Below are positions 26,569 to 35,720 of a DNA stretch of 64,000 nucleotides, piece after piece. The position numbers and the translations under genes are program-made. How positions within the stretch are numbered: position 1 is the first letter of the stretch; the number at the start of each line of letters is the position of its first letter. This stretch comes from Chitinophaga horti (GTDB lineage Bacteria > Bacteroidota > Bacteroidia > Chitinophagales > Chitinophagaceae). Below the pieces are notes generated by a model. It was not told the origin of the DNA and made no database searches. It saw nothing but the letters and a program-made list of their open reading frames with translations. The DNA lies in NCBI RefSeq assembly GCF_022867795.2, contig NZ_CP107006.1:2170001-2234000 (forward strand), read 5' to 3'.

Positions 26569-27675
26569 TTACAGGTTCAGCAAGCTGTCCATCGGCACAA
26601 GCCTTGGCTGTATCGCCATGCCGTCGCGGATGTTGCGCACGCCCTCGGCTACTACACGGTCGCCGGGCTTTAAGCCCGACTGCACAATGTAGAAGTGCGA
26701 AATGCGGGTCTGTGGTATAAAGTTGCGCATCTGTACACGATTGGCGCTGTCTACCACGAACACGTAATTTTTATCCTGCATCTCAAACACCGCTTTTTGT
26801 GGCACGATCACGGCATTTCCCACTTCGCTGGAGAGCCGAACCTTGCCACTGGAGCCATGTTTCAATAGCTTCGCCGGGTTGTTGAACCGGGCACGGAATG
26901 CAATGGAACCGGTGCTTTCTTCAAATTCACCTTCCACTGTTTCGATCTTGCCGGGCTGCTGGTAATCGCTACCGTCGGCCAGTATTAAATGCACGTCGTC
27001 GTATTGATGACGGGCTTTGGAATATTGCAGGTATTCTGTTTCGGACACGCTGAAATAAGCGTATACCTGCCGGATGTCGGAGATGGTGGTGAAGAGGGTG
27101 CCCTCATCTACCAGGCTGCCTTTCTTCAGCGGAATGCGGTCTATCAGTCCGTCGAAAGGTGCGCGTACTTCGGTGTATTTCAGTCTTGCTTCTGCATTGG
27201 TGAGGGTAGATCGTGCCTCCTCCGTTTTAGCCTCTGCGGCGGCCAGTCTTGCTTTGGCCACTTCCAGTTCAGAGGGTGCCACTACTTTTTTATCGGTGAG
27301 CAGTTTCACTCTTTCGGCTTCCAGTGCTGCTGCTTTTGCTTCTGCGATCACGTTGGTCAATGCTGCCTTTGCGCGTGACAACTCCGCCCTGTATTCGCCA
27401 TCGCTGATGCTGAACAATAATTGCCCTTTTTTCACTTCTTCTCCTTCGTCCACGTGGATCATATCCAGGAATCCACCCACGCGGGCGCGTATTTCCACAT
27501 TCTGTATGGCTTCGATATCCGCTACGTAACTGCGGTATAATAAGGTGTCTTTGGCGATGAGTTGTGTAACGGGCAGGTTTTTTACTACGTCGGTTTGTTT
27601 ACTGCCTTCCGCGTTATTGCAGGCTGCCAACGAGAAGGCGGCCAGTGAACTATAAATTACCAGGTTGAGTCGCAT
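26569..27675 (-). CDS. RND efflux periplasmic adaptor (membrane fusion protein)
   Basis: A lipoprotein signal (AAFSLAACNN) anchors this 368-residue adaptor in the inner membrane. It has the standard layout: half-lipoyl motif (VGGFLDMIHVDEGEEVKKGQ), a long alpha-hairpin rich in Ala, Glu and Lys, and the second lipoyl half (EVRAPFDGLIDRIPLKKGSL). The beta-barrel and membrane-proximal domains end SGLKPGDRVVAEGVRNIRDG. It links the RND pump to the outer-membrane factor. It is the first gene of the three-gene efflux operon, 25 bases before the pump gene. No clear promoter was seen upstream. Confidence 0.95.
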   Translation of the reverse strand: MRLNLVIYSSLAAFSLAACNNAEGSKQTDVVKNLPVTQLIAKDTLLYRSYVADIEAIQNVEIRARVGGFLDMIHVDEGEEVKKGQLLFSISDGEYRAELSRAKAALTNVIAEAKAAALEAERVKLLTDKKVVAPSELEVAKARLAAAEAKTEEARSTLTNAEARLKYTEVRAPFDGLIDRIPLKKGSLVDEGTLFTTISDIRQVYAYFSVSETEYLQYSKARHQYDDVHLILADGSDYQQPGKIETVEGEFEESTGSIAFRARFNNPAKLLKHGSSGKVRLSSEVGNAVIVPQKAVFEMQDKNYVFVVDSANRVQMRNFIPQTRISHFYIVQSGLKPGDRVVAEGVRNIRDGMAIQPRLVPMDSLLNL

Positions 27676-27794
27676 GTCAATAAAGTTTCGCGCTCCGCAT
27701 TAGCACGGAACGGGTAAAATAATCCGCCCGCCGCCAGTTTCAGTTGCAGGCGGCACTTGGGTGTACGTCATTGTTACTATAAGAAATGCGAAAA

Positions 27795-28208
27795 TCAGAA
27801 TGGCGTTTGCCGGAAGAGGAATTGATAGTAGCCAGGTAAGAATGAACGCACCAGCGAGTATTCGCCGGTTTTGTTCTCGTCGGTGACGATGGGTTGCCAG
27901 TTGCTCGCGTAAGGTATTACGCCGCTTTGCCGTGGCGTGAGATCGTATTGCTGACAAAAAGGAGAAACGTAGTAGCGTAACTTGATGCGACCAGGACGTT
28001 TCGTATGCAGGTGTGATGCGGTAACTTCAACATCGTCTGCCTCCACGGTGCCACATGGCATGGTCACTTCCAGTGGTGTTTCGTCAATCGCGTAAGAGAT
28101 GGCCGGCGGTGTATGAACGGTAGCCCACGATGATACGACGCCAGCAGAAAGCTGTACGATCAGCAGCAGAGCGCAAACTGTCCATTTATACCACGTAGCT
28201 CTTCTCAT
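27795..28208 (-). CDS. Hypothetical secreted protein
   Basis: The 137-residue frame starts MRRATWYKWTVCALLLIVQL, an N-terminal membrane or signal segment with cleavage likely after SSWA. The rest is polar with segments TMPCGTVEADDVEVTAS and PGRIKLRYYVSPFCQQY and no family I know. It stands alone between trhO and the efflux operon, with gaps over 100 bases on both sides. The start was set at ATG 28208 because it opens on the hydrophobic segment. It may be real, but support is limited to its signal peptide and intact frame. Confidence 0.5.
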   Translation of the reverse strand: MRRATWYKWTVCALLLIVQLSAGVVSSWATVHTPPAISYAIDETPLEVTMPCGTVEADDVEVTASHLHTKRPGRIKLRYYVSPFCQQYDLTPRQSGVIPYASNWQPIVTDENKTGEYSLVRSFLPGYYQFLFRQTPF

Positions 28209-28304
28209 AAAGTAAGTTACAAATCTACAGCATTGATGCAAAGATGCCAACGCTTTAATTATGAGCGGTTAGATTTTAACTTTTCTATTTGAGTTTACGC
28301 ATAA

Positions 28305-28334
28305 AAAAAGCTGCCAGTTTACAGGCAGCTTTTT
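28305..28334. terminator. Bidirectional terminator after trhO
   Basis: AAAGCTGCC and GGCAGCTTT form a perfect 9-bp stem with an 8-base loop, with a T run on either strand. On the minus strand it ends trhO 16 bases past its stop. Confidence 0.9.
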
Positions 28335-28350
28335 CTTTATGCTGATGCGT

Positions 28351-29385
28351 TTACCGGTCGCCAAGCCGTGGCCGTAAGCGCTGTTTCGATTTGTTAAATA
28401 CATGATGCCCTTTGTCGATGTTCTGCCGCAGCAATGCCTGCTCTTCTTCAGGCAGATTGTACACATGCTGGCATTCGTCGCTACAGGTGCCCTGGAATTT
28501 CTCTGCGCATTTTTTACACTGGATAAACAAGAGGTGACAACCATCGTTCGCACAATTGGTATGATCATCACAAGGCTCGCCACACTGGTGACATTTGCTG
28601 ATGATCTCCTCGCCTATGCGTTCACCCAGGCGATCGTCGAACACGAAGTTTTTACCTTTGAACTTATTCGGCAATCCGTGTTCCTTCGCCTTGTTACTAT
28701 ATTCAATAATGCCACCCTCGAGATGAAACACGTTATTGAAACCGTTGTGCAGGAAGTACGCAGATGCTTTCTCACACCGGATGCCGCCGGTACAGTACAT
28801 GATGATGTTTTTATCTTTCTGGTCCTTCAGCATGTCCACCGCCATCGGCAACTGCTCGCGGAAAGTGTCTGACGGCACCTCCAGCGCGTTTTCGAAGTGG
28901 CCAACCTCAAATTCGTAGTGGTTGCGCATGTCCACGATCACCGTATCGGGCTTGGCTGACAATTCATTGAATGCTGCCGCGTCGAGGTACTGGCCGCGAT
29001 GGGTAATGTCGAAGGATGGATCTTCAATGCCGTCGGCTACGATCTTCTCACGCACTTTAATTTTGAGTACGTAAAATGACTTACCATTATCGTCCACCGC
29101 GATGTTCAGCCGAATGCCGTTGAGGAAGTCGAACGAATACAGGAAAGTGCGGAAAGCGTCTACGTTATGTTCCGGAACGCTGATCTGCGCATTGATGCCC
29201 TCGTGCGCCACGTAAATGCGGCCAAACACGGCGAGGTCAAATAATCCCTGGTAAAGTTGATCGCGGAAAAGCTGCGGGTCGGTAATTTTCGCGTACTGGT
29301 AGAAGGAAATGGTAACGCGATTAAATGTCTCTGCTGCCAGTCTCTCTTTGAGTAGATCGGCCGATACTCTGTTGTGTAATGCCAT
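28351..29385 (-). CDS. trhO: tRNA uridine(34) hydroxylase (rhodanese-domain, YceA family)
   Basis: TrhO uses oxygen to hydroxylate wobble uridine 34 in certain tRNAs. The N-terminal acylphosphatase-like domain contains [15 protein letters not shown]. The rhodanese domain has [17 protein letters not shown] and the active-site loop [13 protein letters not shown], with Cys expected to be catalytic. The C-terminal part has a cysteine-rich [14 protein letters not shown] / CKKC / CSDEC cluster seen in many family members. The start at ATG 29385 (MALHNRV) gives 344 residues, normal for the family. An in-frame Met 38 codons upstream overlaps the leader and is unlikely. Confidence 0.93.
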   Translation of the reverse strand: MALHNRVSADLLKERLAAETFNRVTISFYQYAKITDPQLFRDQLYQGLFDLAVFGRIYVAHEGINAQISVPEHNVDAFRTFLYSFDFLNGIRLNIAVDDNGKSFYVLKIKVREKIVADGIEDPSFDITHRGQYLDAAAFNELSAKPDTVIVDMRNHYEFEVGHFENALEVPSDTFREQLPMAVDMLKDQKDKNIIMYCTGGIRCEKASAYFLHNGFNNVFHLEGGIIEYSNKAKEHGLPNKFKGKNFVFDDRLGERIGEEIISKCHQCGEPCDDHTNCANDGCHLLFIQCKKCAEKFQGTCSDECQHVYNLPEEEQALLRQNIDKGHHVFNKSKQRLRPRLGDR

Positions 29386-29624
29386 AGTTGGAAATTTTAA
29401 GGACGTACGCCGGACGAACAAAATTTCTATTTGTCTGTTATAAAATGATGACGGCAAAGATACGGAAATCCCGGGATGGGGAGATTTTCTACAGTACACA
29501 AACTCAAATTATAATTTAATCCCATTTATTAAGCGATCACCACAAGCATACTTTACCGTTGGCATACTTTTGGAAATTTACTCGGCAAGTAACCAAGGAA
29601 CCTTAACCCTTAAAGTTGACAACT

Positions 29625-29771
29625 ATGAACACATACGTAATTTACTTTTTTCTGGTAGTGACCGCCATTTGGTGCTACCGTCTTCTCGCTTACTTTTATG
29701 ACCGGGATGAAAGCAAAACTGCGGGCAAGGGCTACCGCACCGCATACAGAAGGAGACTGAACCGTTTTTGA
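29625..29771 (+). CDS. Small 48-residue membrane peptide
   Basis: A 48-codon frame starts ATG AAC ACA and encodes MNTYVIYFFLVVTAIWCYRL, one clear membrane helix, followed by a positively charged tail (AYRRRLNRF). A strong terminator follows 23 bases past the stop. A TACTTTTG element (29565-29572) matching the Bacteroidota -7 consensus lies 52 bases before the start, although no good -33 element is seen. The transcript would thus carry only this gene. The predicted orientation by the positive-inside rule is tail inside. Function unknown; it could also be a short regulatory RNA. Confidence 0.6.
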   Translation: MNTYVIYFFLVVTAIWCYRLLAYFYDRDESKTAGKGYRTAYRRRLNRF

Positions 29772-29793
29772 TCATATAATTGGCAAGCAAGTA

Positions 29794-29834
29794 AACAAGC
29801 CACCTACAGTTGAACGAAGGTGGCTTGTTACTTT
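29794..29834 (+). terminator. Terminator after the 48-residue peptide gene
   Basis: A perfect 12-bp stem AACAAGCCACCT/AGGTGGCTTGTT with a 12-base loop ends in a short T-rich run (TTACTTTA). It could also act on the facing leftward DUF5686 gene that ends at 29852. Confidence 0.85.
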
Positions 29835-29851
29835 ACGGTTATTTCTTTTTT

Positions 29852-32365
29852 CTAGTTAGAAAATGACACGGCGCCTCCCAACAGGCCGCCGAACCCCACT
29901 CTCACCCCTACTGTCGTCGGCGCCTGCGTTTGGTAGCCGGCCACCACATCGACTCTTATTATCTTGAAGATGTTTTCCAGCCCGGCAAAAATTTCCACAT
30001 AATTGTTGTTGCTGTTCACGTAGAACGCATTTGTGCCACCCACCAGGTGCCATTTGAGACGATTGAACAACGGAATTTTATTCGTGAGGAAACCGTTGAA
30101 GTGGTGCTCCACATGCGCCATGCCGTATAACCGCGCATCCGTGCTATATTGGTAGTACGGTGCCAGCTGGAAGCTGTTCAGGTAATTGATGTTGTAGAAA
30201 GTCTGGTTGCCATTAAAATGTTGCAAATCGGGTAAACTCACACTTTTGCGGTTCAGGAAGCCGCCGCCGGACAATTTGTAGCGCAGTTCCCCAAATAGTT
30301 TAAAGTTGATCTCATCCTGCATCGACACTTTCCATTTATCGAAGTCCACATCACTTTCGAATATGCGAATGCCCTTGCTGTAACTCACTTCAAACACCGG
30401 CTGCTTCGACCCCATTGCACTGCGACCGGTCGGGTATTCGATAAAACGTTGCCCCGGCTGAAAGCGCAGGCTGGCGTTGAACAGCATGGCCTGGTGCCGG
30501 ACGAACGGCCTGCCCGCCAATTCCTGCGGGTGATTGGGCAGGAAGGTTTTGTCTTTATTATCGAAGATGACAAAGTCAGTGGTATTCTCGAGCGGTAACC
30601 GGTTTTCGTAGCCCAAGGATGCTGCCACACGCAGTGTATTGTCGAAACGACGTGCGTAGCGGAATTGTACAAATTGACGCTCGTACAGCTTCATGTAGTT
30701 TTCCTTCAGCAACAGGGTGTATAAGCTATTCGGCAGCGGCGTAATCGGATTCTCCGGATTAAACTGGGAAACCTTTTGCCCGCCGGATAGCGTCCACACA
30801 TTCCGCGATTCGCTGTATTTTTTTCGTTTGCCGCGGTACACGAGTTCGGAACTAACGTTCAGGTGCGTATTGCTGAAGCCATAGCGGAAGAGGTTATTCC
30901 AGGCTAACGAGCGTCCATTCTTCAAACTGAAATCAATACCCGGCGCCGCCTGTACCACCAAACCCTCCACGGTGTTGTATTCCAGCCCCCTTATCAATCC
31001 CTTCATCCGTATATCATGCGAACGAATGCTGCTGTCCTGCCGGAAGTACAGCGGATAATCGACGCCTTCCCACAATATGTCCCAAACCTTTGGCCCGCGC
31101 CGCTTCTGGCGTAATGAGTCGATATGTCGTTTCGACCGGGACGAATCGCGGTCGGCTTTGGCGGTGCTGTCTTTCAACACGAAGTCGCGCGCTTCCTCGG
31201 CTTCCAGCGGAACGGGACGGATGCTGTCCCAGTAAGTGATGCTGCGCTTTTCGGCGGCAGTATCGTACTTCATGAAAGTTTTATCAAAATACTTTTTAGA
31301 GAAGTTTGGTTGCAGGTTGTAATTGGAATACACGTTTACAAAGTTGCCCACCACATCGAAGCCGAATTGTTTAATAGCGACGTAAATGAATTGGTCCTTC
31401 GTGCGCCATACGTCCGCGGTAACCGGTACATGTATCTGGCGGATGCGCAGCGTGTCTACCAACTCCAGCTGGTACTCCTGGGTAAGCAGCAGGTCGGTGC
31501 TGTGAATGCGCCAGTCATCTTCCGTAATGAAGATGGTACCCGAAAACACAGGCTCCTGCTTCCGCTTAGGGATCACGCGGATCTTGTTCACGATCTTTCC
31601 ATCTTCGGTAAACGTGCCTTCCAGGCGGTATTTATAATGCATGAGGGCAGATTCCGCGATCGGGGAAATGAAGCCCCTCGGATTTACCTGCGAAATGATC
31701 GCCTCCACATTGTTATCGTAAAAGTTGATGAATGCCGGGAAACTAATGCCCAGTCCTCCCCCGCTTTGCCTGGCCGACACAACGTCGAGCTTCAGTTTAT
31801 CAGGTTGCTGAAAAGCGATGCGTGTCACGGACTCTGACAGGAAAACGACGCCTTTGCCCGTAGAATCCAGCCCCAGGTCGTCGTTCTTGATCTTTTGTCC
31901 GAGTACGCGTTTGGGCGCGCCGCGTAGTTTGAAAAAGCCTTTAATGTAGGCTTCACAGGTATATTCGTTTACCTGTTTCCGATAGTATGACCGTTTACGG
32001 ATGGCCTGGCGGATAATGGCGTAGGCTGGATCTTCGCCGCCAGAGCGCACGACTACTTCTTTCACCTGTAAACTCACGGGTTGCATGATGAAATTAAGCT
32101 GCTGGTCGTTGCCGGCTGCGTTGATGGATTGCTCCTGCTTCTTAAAACCAAGATACTGGCATACGATTACCTGGGGGCCGGTCGGCACTTCGAGCTGATA
32201 AACGCCCTGGGCATTGGCGGTGGCTCCGTTGGTAGTGCCTTTAATGAGGATCGTGGCGTAAGGAAGTACATTGCCGTTTTGGTCGGTTACCTTGCCGCGG
32301 ATGAGGGTGGCATGGACATTCGTCATTACTAAGCAGCATAAGAGGGTCAGAAGCAATTTGGGCAT
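29852..32365 (-). CDS. DUF5686 outer-membrane protein with carboxypeptidase-like domain
   Basis: A signal peptide (LLTLLCCLVMTNVHA) is followed by a CarboxypepD_reg domain (IRGKVTDQNGNVLPYATILI, residues about 22-105). A large region typical of DUF5686 follows (AYAIIRQAIRKRSYYRKQVN, EYTCEAYIKGFFKL, VFSGTIFITEDDWRIHSTDL), then C-terminal beta strands consistent with an outer-membrane barrel. The family is widespread in Bacteroidota and its biochemical role is unknown. At 837 residues it is of normal length. It lies 11 bases after a small membrane-protein gene on the same strand and is probably co-transcribed with it. Confidence 0.88.
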   Translation of the reverse strand: MPKLLLTLLCCLVMTNVHATLIRGKVTDQNGNVLPYATILIKGTTNGATANAQGVYQLEVPTGPQVIVCQYLGFKKQEQSINAAGNDQQLNFIMQPVSLQVKEVVVRSGGEDPAYAIIRQAIRKRSYYRKQVNEYTCEAYIKGFFKLRGAPKRVLGQKIKNDDLGLDSTGKGVVFLSESVTRIAFQQPDKLKLDVVSARQSGGGLGISFPAFINFYDNNVEAIISQVNPRGFISPIAESALMHYKYRLEGTFTEDGKIVNKIRVIPKRKQEPVFSGTIFITEDDWRIHSTDLLLTQEYQLELVDTLRIRQIHVPVTADVWRTKDQFIYVAIKQFGFDVVGNFVNVYSNYNLQPNFSKKYFDKTFMKYDTAAEKRSITYWDSIRPVPLEAEEARDFVLKDSTAKADRDSSRSKRHIDSLRQKRRGPKVWDILWEGVDYPLYFRQDSSIRSHDIRMKGLIRGLEYNTVEGLVVQAAPGIDFSLKNGRSLAWNNLFRYGFSNTHLNVSSELVYRGKRKKYSESRNVWTLSGGQKVSQFNPENPITPLPNSLYTLLLKENYMKLYERQFVQFRYARRFDNTLRVAASLGYENRLPLENTTDFVIFDNKDKTFLPNHPQELAGRPFVRHQAMLFNASLRFQPGQRFIEYPTGRSAMGSKQPVFEVSYSKGIRIFESDVDFDKWKVSMQDEINFKLFGELRYKLSGGGFLNRKSVSLPDLQHFNGNQTFYNINYLNSFQLAPYYQYSTDARLYGMAHVEHHFNGFLTNKIPLFNRLKWHLVGGTNAFYVNSNNNYVEIFAGLENIFKIIRVDVVAGYQTQAPTTVGVRVGFGGLLGGAVSFSN

Positions 32366-32376
32366 AAGTAAGCAAA

Positions 32377-32745
32377 TTAGGCGGCGGTGGCCGGCGTAAC
32401 CGGCTTTCTCTTACGCAGCAACGACGCGCTTAAGGCCGCGAACCCCGCTACCAGCGCACCGGGAATGCCGGTAATGAGGATGATGAGGTAAGGAGTTTTT
32501 ACTTTCAGTATGAGGTCGGCCATACGGGTAGCCAATATGTGATCGTTTTGCATGTCGGTGATCAGCGCCATGGCCAGGTACAAACAGTAAACAGCCAGGA
32601 ATGCACTGAGAAAGGCCTTTGAGGGCTTCAAGGTAATCCACAGACCAACAATGAAGGCTACGATAGCCACCACCCACCAGTCGAGGGCCAGGCCGAGCAG
32701 GCAGCTTAAAATCACGTTCAATACAAAGGCGATCCAGAAACGCAT
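32377..32745 (-). CDS. Small four-helix membrane protein
   Basis: The 122-residue protein is almost entirely hydrophobic, with helices near residues 3-20, 23-40, 46-63 and 84-108 and a short basic tail (LLRKRKPVTPATAA). No family motif was recognised. It precedes the DUF5686 gene by 11 bases. Inner-membrane location is inferred; function is unknown. Confidence 0.75.
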   Translation of the reverse strand: MRFWIAFVLNVILSCLLGLALDWWVVAIVAFIVGLWITLKPSKAFLSAFLAVYCLYLAMALITDMQNDHILATRMADLILKVKTPYLIILITGIPGALVAGFAALSASLLRKRKPVTPATAA

Positions 32746-32784
32746 TAGCTTATTGTTTAAACCAAGATAGATAATTCCGGGAAA

Positions 32785-32823
32785 CTAAAACGCCTCCTGC
32801 GTAATTATTTTACAGGAGGCGTT
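32785..32823 (-). terminator. Terminator of the OsmC-metZ unit
   Basis: An 11-bp perfect stem AACGCCTCCTG/CAGGAGGCGTT is followed by TTTAGTTTC on the minus strand, 20 bases past the metZ stop. Confidence 0.85.
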
Positions 32824-32842
32824 GCAGTTATAAGATAGCAGG

Positions 32843-34027
32843 TTATGCCTTTTGCAAAGCCTGTTCAATGTCGTTCTTAATGTCCTCCGGATGCTCCAGT
32901 CCGCAGGAAATACGGATCAGACCCGGTGTGATGCCCACTTTCAGCCTTTCTTCCTCAGAAAGTTTGGCGTGGGTGGTAGAGGATGGATGCGATACAATGG
33001 TACGGCTATCCCCCAGGTTCGCAGTGAGTGAGCACATTTGCAGCGCGTCCAGGAACTTGCGGCCTTTTTCCAGCCCGCCTTTGATCTCGAAACAAAGGAT
33101 ACCACCACCTGCTGTCATCTGCTTTTTGGCAATGGTATACTGTGGATGGCTTTCGAGCATCGGGTATTTCACCCATTCCAGTTTGTCGTTCGACTGTAAA
33201 GCGCCCGCCAGCGACAGTGCGGTGGATGAATGGCGTGCCATGCGAACATGCAGTGTTTCCAGGCTTTTGCTCAGCACCCAGGCGTTAAACGGCGACATGG
33301 CCGGACCAGTGCTGCGACAGAAAGTATGTACTTCCTTGATCAGCTCCGCGCGACCTACGATGGCGCCTCCCAGTACACGTCCCTGTCCGTCGATCCACTT
33401 GGTGGCCGAATGCGTAACGATGTCGGCACCCTGCAGAATAGGCTTCTGCAATGCCGGTGTGGCAAAACAGTTGTCCACGTTCAGGATCACGTTTTTACGT
33501 TTACACACTTCTGCAACATAAGTGAGATCAATTACATCGAGGCCCGGGTTAGATGGCGTTTCGAGGAACACCATGCGCGTATTTGGGCGGATGGCGGCTT
33601 CCAGCGATGCGGGTGAATTGATATCAAAATAAGTATACTCGATACCCCATTTCGGAAGGAACTTCGTGATAACCGTATGCGTAGATCCAAAGATAGAGCT
33701 GCACGATACCAGGTGATCTCCTGCCTTAAGGAAGGCCATAAAGCTGGCGAAGATCGCGCTCATGCCCGAGGATGTAGCAAAACCTGTTTCGGCGCCTTCA
33801 AGCGAGGCTAAACGGGCAGCAAATTCATCTACCGTCGGGTTGCTGAAGCGGCTGTAAATATTGGCGTCTGTTTCATCGGCGAAGGCGGCGCGCATATCTT
33901 CCGCATTATCGAATGTAAAGCTGGAAGTTAAGAATACCGGGCTGGAATGCTCCATGTGCTGTGTTTGCGCGGCCCGTGTTCTGATGGCATTTGTCTCCGG
34001 ATGATACTGTTGGTTTTCCTGGCTCAT
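32843..34027 (-). CDS. metZ: Trans-sulfuration PLP enzyme, probably O-acyl-homoserine sulfhydrylase
   Basis: This Cys/Met-metabolism PLP enzyme has FATSSGMSAIFASFMA (cofactor phosphate loop), FLETPSNPGLDVIDL, NVDNCFATPALQKP with the PLP-binding Asp, and SATKWIDGQGR with the Schiff-base lysine. Its end (GLIRISCGLEHPEDIKNDIEQAL) is typical. It would join sulfide to O-acetylhomoserine to give homocysteine. The acyl donor is inferred from the divergent metX gene 540 bases away. Cystathionine gamma-synthase or lyase activity cannot be excluded from sequence. I chose ATG 34027, one base after the OsmC-like stop, giving 394 residues; an earlier start would overlap that gene by seven codons. Confidence 0.9.
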   Translation of the reverse strand: MSQENQQYHPETNAIRTRAAQTQHMEHSSPVFLTSSFTFDNAEDMRAAFADETDANIYSRFSNPTVDEFAARLASLEGAETGFATSSGMSAIFASFMAFLKAGDHLVSCSSIFGSTHTVITKFLPKWGIEYTYFDINSPASLEAAIRPNTRMVFLETPSNPGLDVIDLTYVAEVCKRKNVILNVDNCFATPALQKPILQGADIVTHSATKWIDGQGRVLGGAIVGRAELIKEVHTFCRSTGPAMSPFNAWVLSKSLETLHVRMARHSSTALSLAGALQSNDKLEWVKYPMLESHPQYTIAKKQMTAGGGILCFEIKGGLEKGRKFLDALQMCSLTANLGDSRTIVSHPSSTTHAKLSEEERLKVGITPGLIRISCGLEHPEDIKNDIEQALQKA

Positions 34028-34028
34028 T

Positions 34029-34454
34029 TTATTTTGCGGGGGAAACATTCACTTCCCAGGTGAGTTTGGTTTTTGATGTACGCAGGGTTTCGGCTACAGA
34101 ACAATATTTGTTCATGGAAAGTTCCACTGCGCGTTGTGCTTTATCGGCATCTATATTGCCTTCGAGGAAGAATTTGATATGCGCGGTTTCCCACAGAGAA
34201 GGTTCTTTACCTTTCTCGCGGTCTGCATCTATCTCAATTCTGAAGTCGGTTATTTCCTGGCGTTGCTTCTTGAGGATCATTACCACATCGATGGCCGAGC
34301 AACCGCCCAGCCCCATGATCAACATCTGCATGGGACGAACGCCATTGTTCTTCCCGCCGTTTTCCACAGAAGAATCCATTAATACTTTGTGTCCGTTCTC
34401 GTCCACAGCTTCCATATTAAATCCGTCGTCAATTCTTTGTAAGGCGATCTTCAT
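34029..34454 (-). CDS. OsmC/Ohr-family protein
   Basis: The 141-residue protein carries the two conserved cysteine sites of the OsmC/Ohr fold: GLGGCSAIDVV and MNKYCSVAETL. Members of this fold reduce organic peroxides through these thiols; many YhfA-like members have no known substrate. It is immediately upstream of metZ (one-base gap), so it is tied to methionine/sulfur metabolism, perhaps by protecting thiol intermediates. That role is inference. Confidence 0.88.
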   Translation of the reverse strand: MKIALQRIDDGFNMEAVDENGHKVLMDSSVENGGKNNGVRPMQMLIMGLGGCSAIDVVMILKKQRQEITDFRIEIDADREKGKEPSLWETAHIKFFLEGNIDADKAQRAVELSMNKYCSVAETLRTSKTKLTWEVNVSPAK

Positions 34455-34482
34455 AAACTGATAAGGTGTCTTGATTATACTT

Positions 34483-34490
34483 CAAAGATA
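34483..34490 (-). promoter_or_regulatory. Probable -7 element for the OsmC-metZ unit
   Basis: TATCTTTG on the minus strand matches the -7 consensus 28 bases before the OsmC start. The -33 region is weak (TTT at 21 bases). It lies back to back with the metX promoter. Confidence 0.5.
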
Positions 34491-34520
34491 ACGAAGATTG
34501 CACAAAAGCGGAAACGCTGC

Positions 34521-34551
34521 TTGTCATAGTCATTATTCTTACTTAGGTTTG
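34521..34551 (+). promoter_or_regulatory. Bacteroidota-type promoter for metX
   Basis: TTG (34521-34523), 20 bases, then TAGGTTTG (34544-34551) fits the -33/-7 consensus. Transcription would begin near 34558, leaving only about 10 bases before the TTG start codon of metX. Confidence 0.7.
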
Positions 34552-34567
34552 CGCAAAAAACAAGCCC

Positions 34568-35587
34568 TTGGCGCTTCAGACTTACCACCATACACAACCC
34601 TTTGAACTGGAATCAGGCTGCATACTGCCCGAACTGGATATTGCGTATCATACCTACGGCACGTTGAATGACGCTGGCGATAACGTAGTATGGGTGTGTC
34701 ATGCGCTCACGGCCAATTCCGACGTGGCCGACTGGTGGTCGGGACTGATAGGCCAGCACCGGGTGATCGATTCGTCGAAGTACTTTATCGTTTGCGCCAA
34801 CATCCTGGGTTCCTGCTATGGCAGCTCCGGCCCGTTGTCGGTGAACCCGGAAACAGGTACTCCCTATTTCTTCGACTTCCCGCAGATCACTATCCGCGAT
34901 ATGGTAAAGGCGCATCAGCTGCTGCGGACGCATCTTGGCATTACTGAAATTCACCTGCTGGTAGGAGGTTCCATGGGTGGATACCAGGCCCTGGAATGGA
35001 CGCTTGCCGAACCGGACGTGATCGGCCGCCTGTTCCTGCTCGCTACCGGCTCCGCCGAAAGTGCCTGGGGCATTGCGGTGCACACGGCGCAAAGGCTTTC
35101 GATAGAAGCCGATCCTACCTGGAAAGATGCCAGTTCTTCTGCTGGTGCAGCCGGACTAAAGGCCGCCCGCGCGATCGGCATGCTCACGTACCGCAACTAC
35201 CAGACTTTCGTGCGCACACAAACAGAACCAGATAAGAATAAGACCGACAACTTCCGCGCGGCGTCGTATATCGACTACCAGGGCGACAAACTGGTGAAAA
35301 GATTCAATGCGCAAACGTATTGGCTGCTCACCAAAGCGATGGACAGCCATAATATTGCCCGCGGTCGCGAAACGGACGGCGAAGCTACCCTCGCGCTCAT
35401 TACCCAACCCACCTTAGTGATCGGCATTGCCAGCGATATTTTATGTCCGCCGGAAGAGCAAAGATTCATGGGGCAACACATACCTAATGCAGCCTATCAT
35501 GAAATCGATTCCCCTTATGGTCACGATGGGTTTTTGATCGAATTTGAAAAGATCGGCGCGATCCTGCAGCGTTGGTTAGCGAAGTAA
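34568..35587 (+). CDS. metX: Homoserine O-acetyltransferase
   Basis: MetX transfers acetyl from acetyl-CoA to homoserine, the first committed step of methionine synthesis. The alpha/beta-hydrolase fold is clear: HALTANSDVADWW, nucleophile elbow GGSMGGYQALEW with S135, the aspartate in GIASDILCPPEEQ and the histidine in SPYGHDGFLIEFE. The product would feed the MetZ-like enzyme encoded on the opposite strand. The reading begins at TTG; no in-frame ATG is available upstream and the promoter leaves almost no leader. At 339 residues the length is normal for bacterial MetX. Succinyl use cannot be excluded. Confidence 0.93.
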   Translation: MALQTYHHTQPFELESGCILPELDIAYHTYGTLNDAGDNVVWVCHALTANSDVADWWSGLIGQHRVIDSSKYFIVCANILGSCYGSSGPLSVNPETGTPYFFDFPQITIRDMVKAHQLLRTHLGITEIHLLVGGSMGGYQALEWTLAEPDVIGRLFLLATGSAESAWGIAVHTAQRLSIEADPTWKDASSSAGAAGLKAARAIGMLTYRNYQTFVRTQTEPDKNKTDNFRAASYIDYQGDKLVKRFNAQTYWLLTKAMDSHNIARGRETDGEATLALITQPTLVIGIASDILCPPEEQRFMGQHIPNAAYHEIDSPYGHDGFLIEFEKIGAILQRWLAK

Positions 35588-35641
35588 ATATATTCGTTCG
35601 CGTTACCGGAAAAATCACCCGAAAATAGCCCCCTCTCTTTC

Positions 35642-35671
35642 TTGGTAGAATGAGTTTTTTTGTTATATTTA
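35642..35671 (+). promoter_or_regulatory. Candidate promoter for the TonB receptor gene
   Basis: TTG, 19 bases, then TATATTTA resembles the Bacteroidota -33/-7 pattern with one mismatch in the -7 element. It would give a leader of about 40 bases. Confidence 0.4.
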
Positions 35672-35720
35672 GTAAAGACTTTTTTCCACGTATAGCAACC
35701 GAAAACCAAAACCTCCGTTT

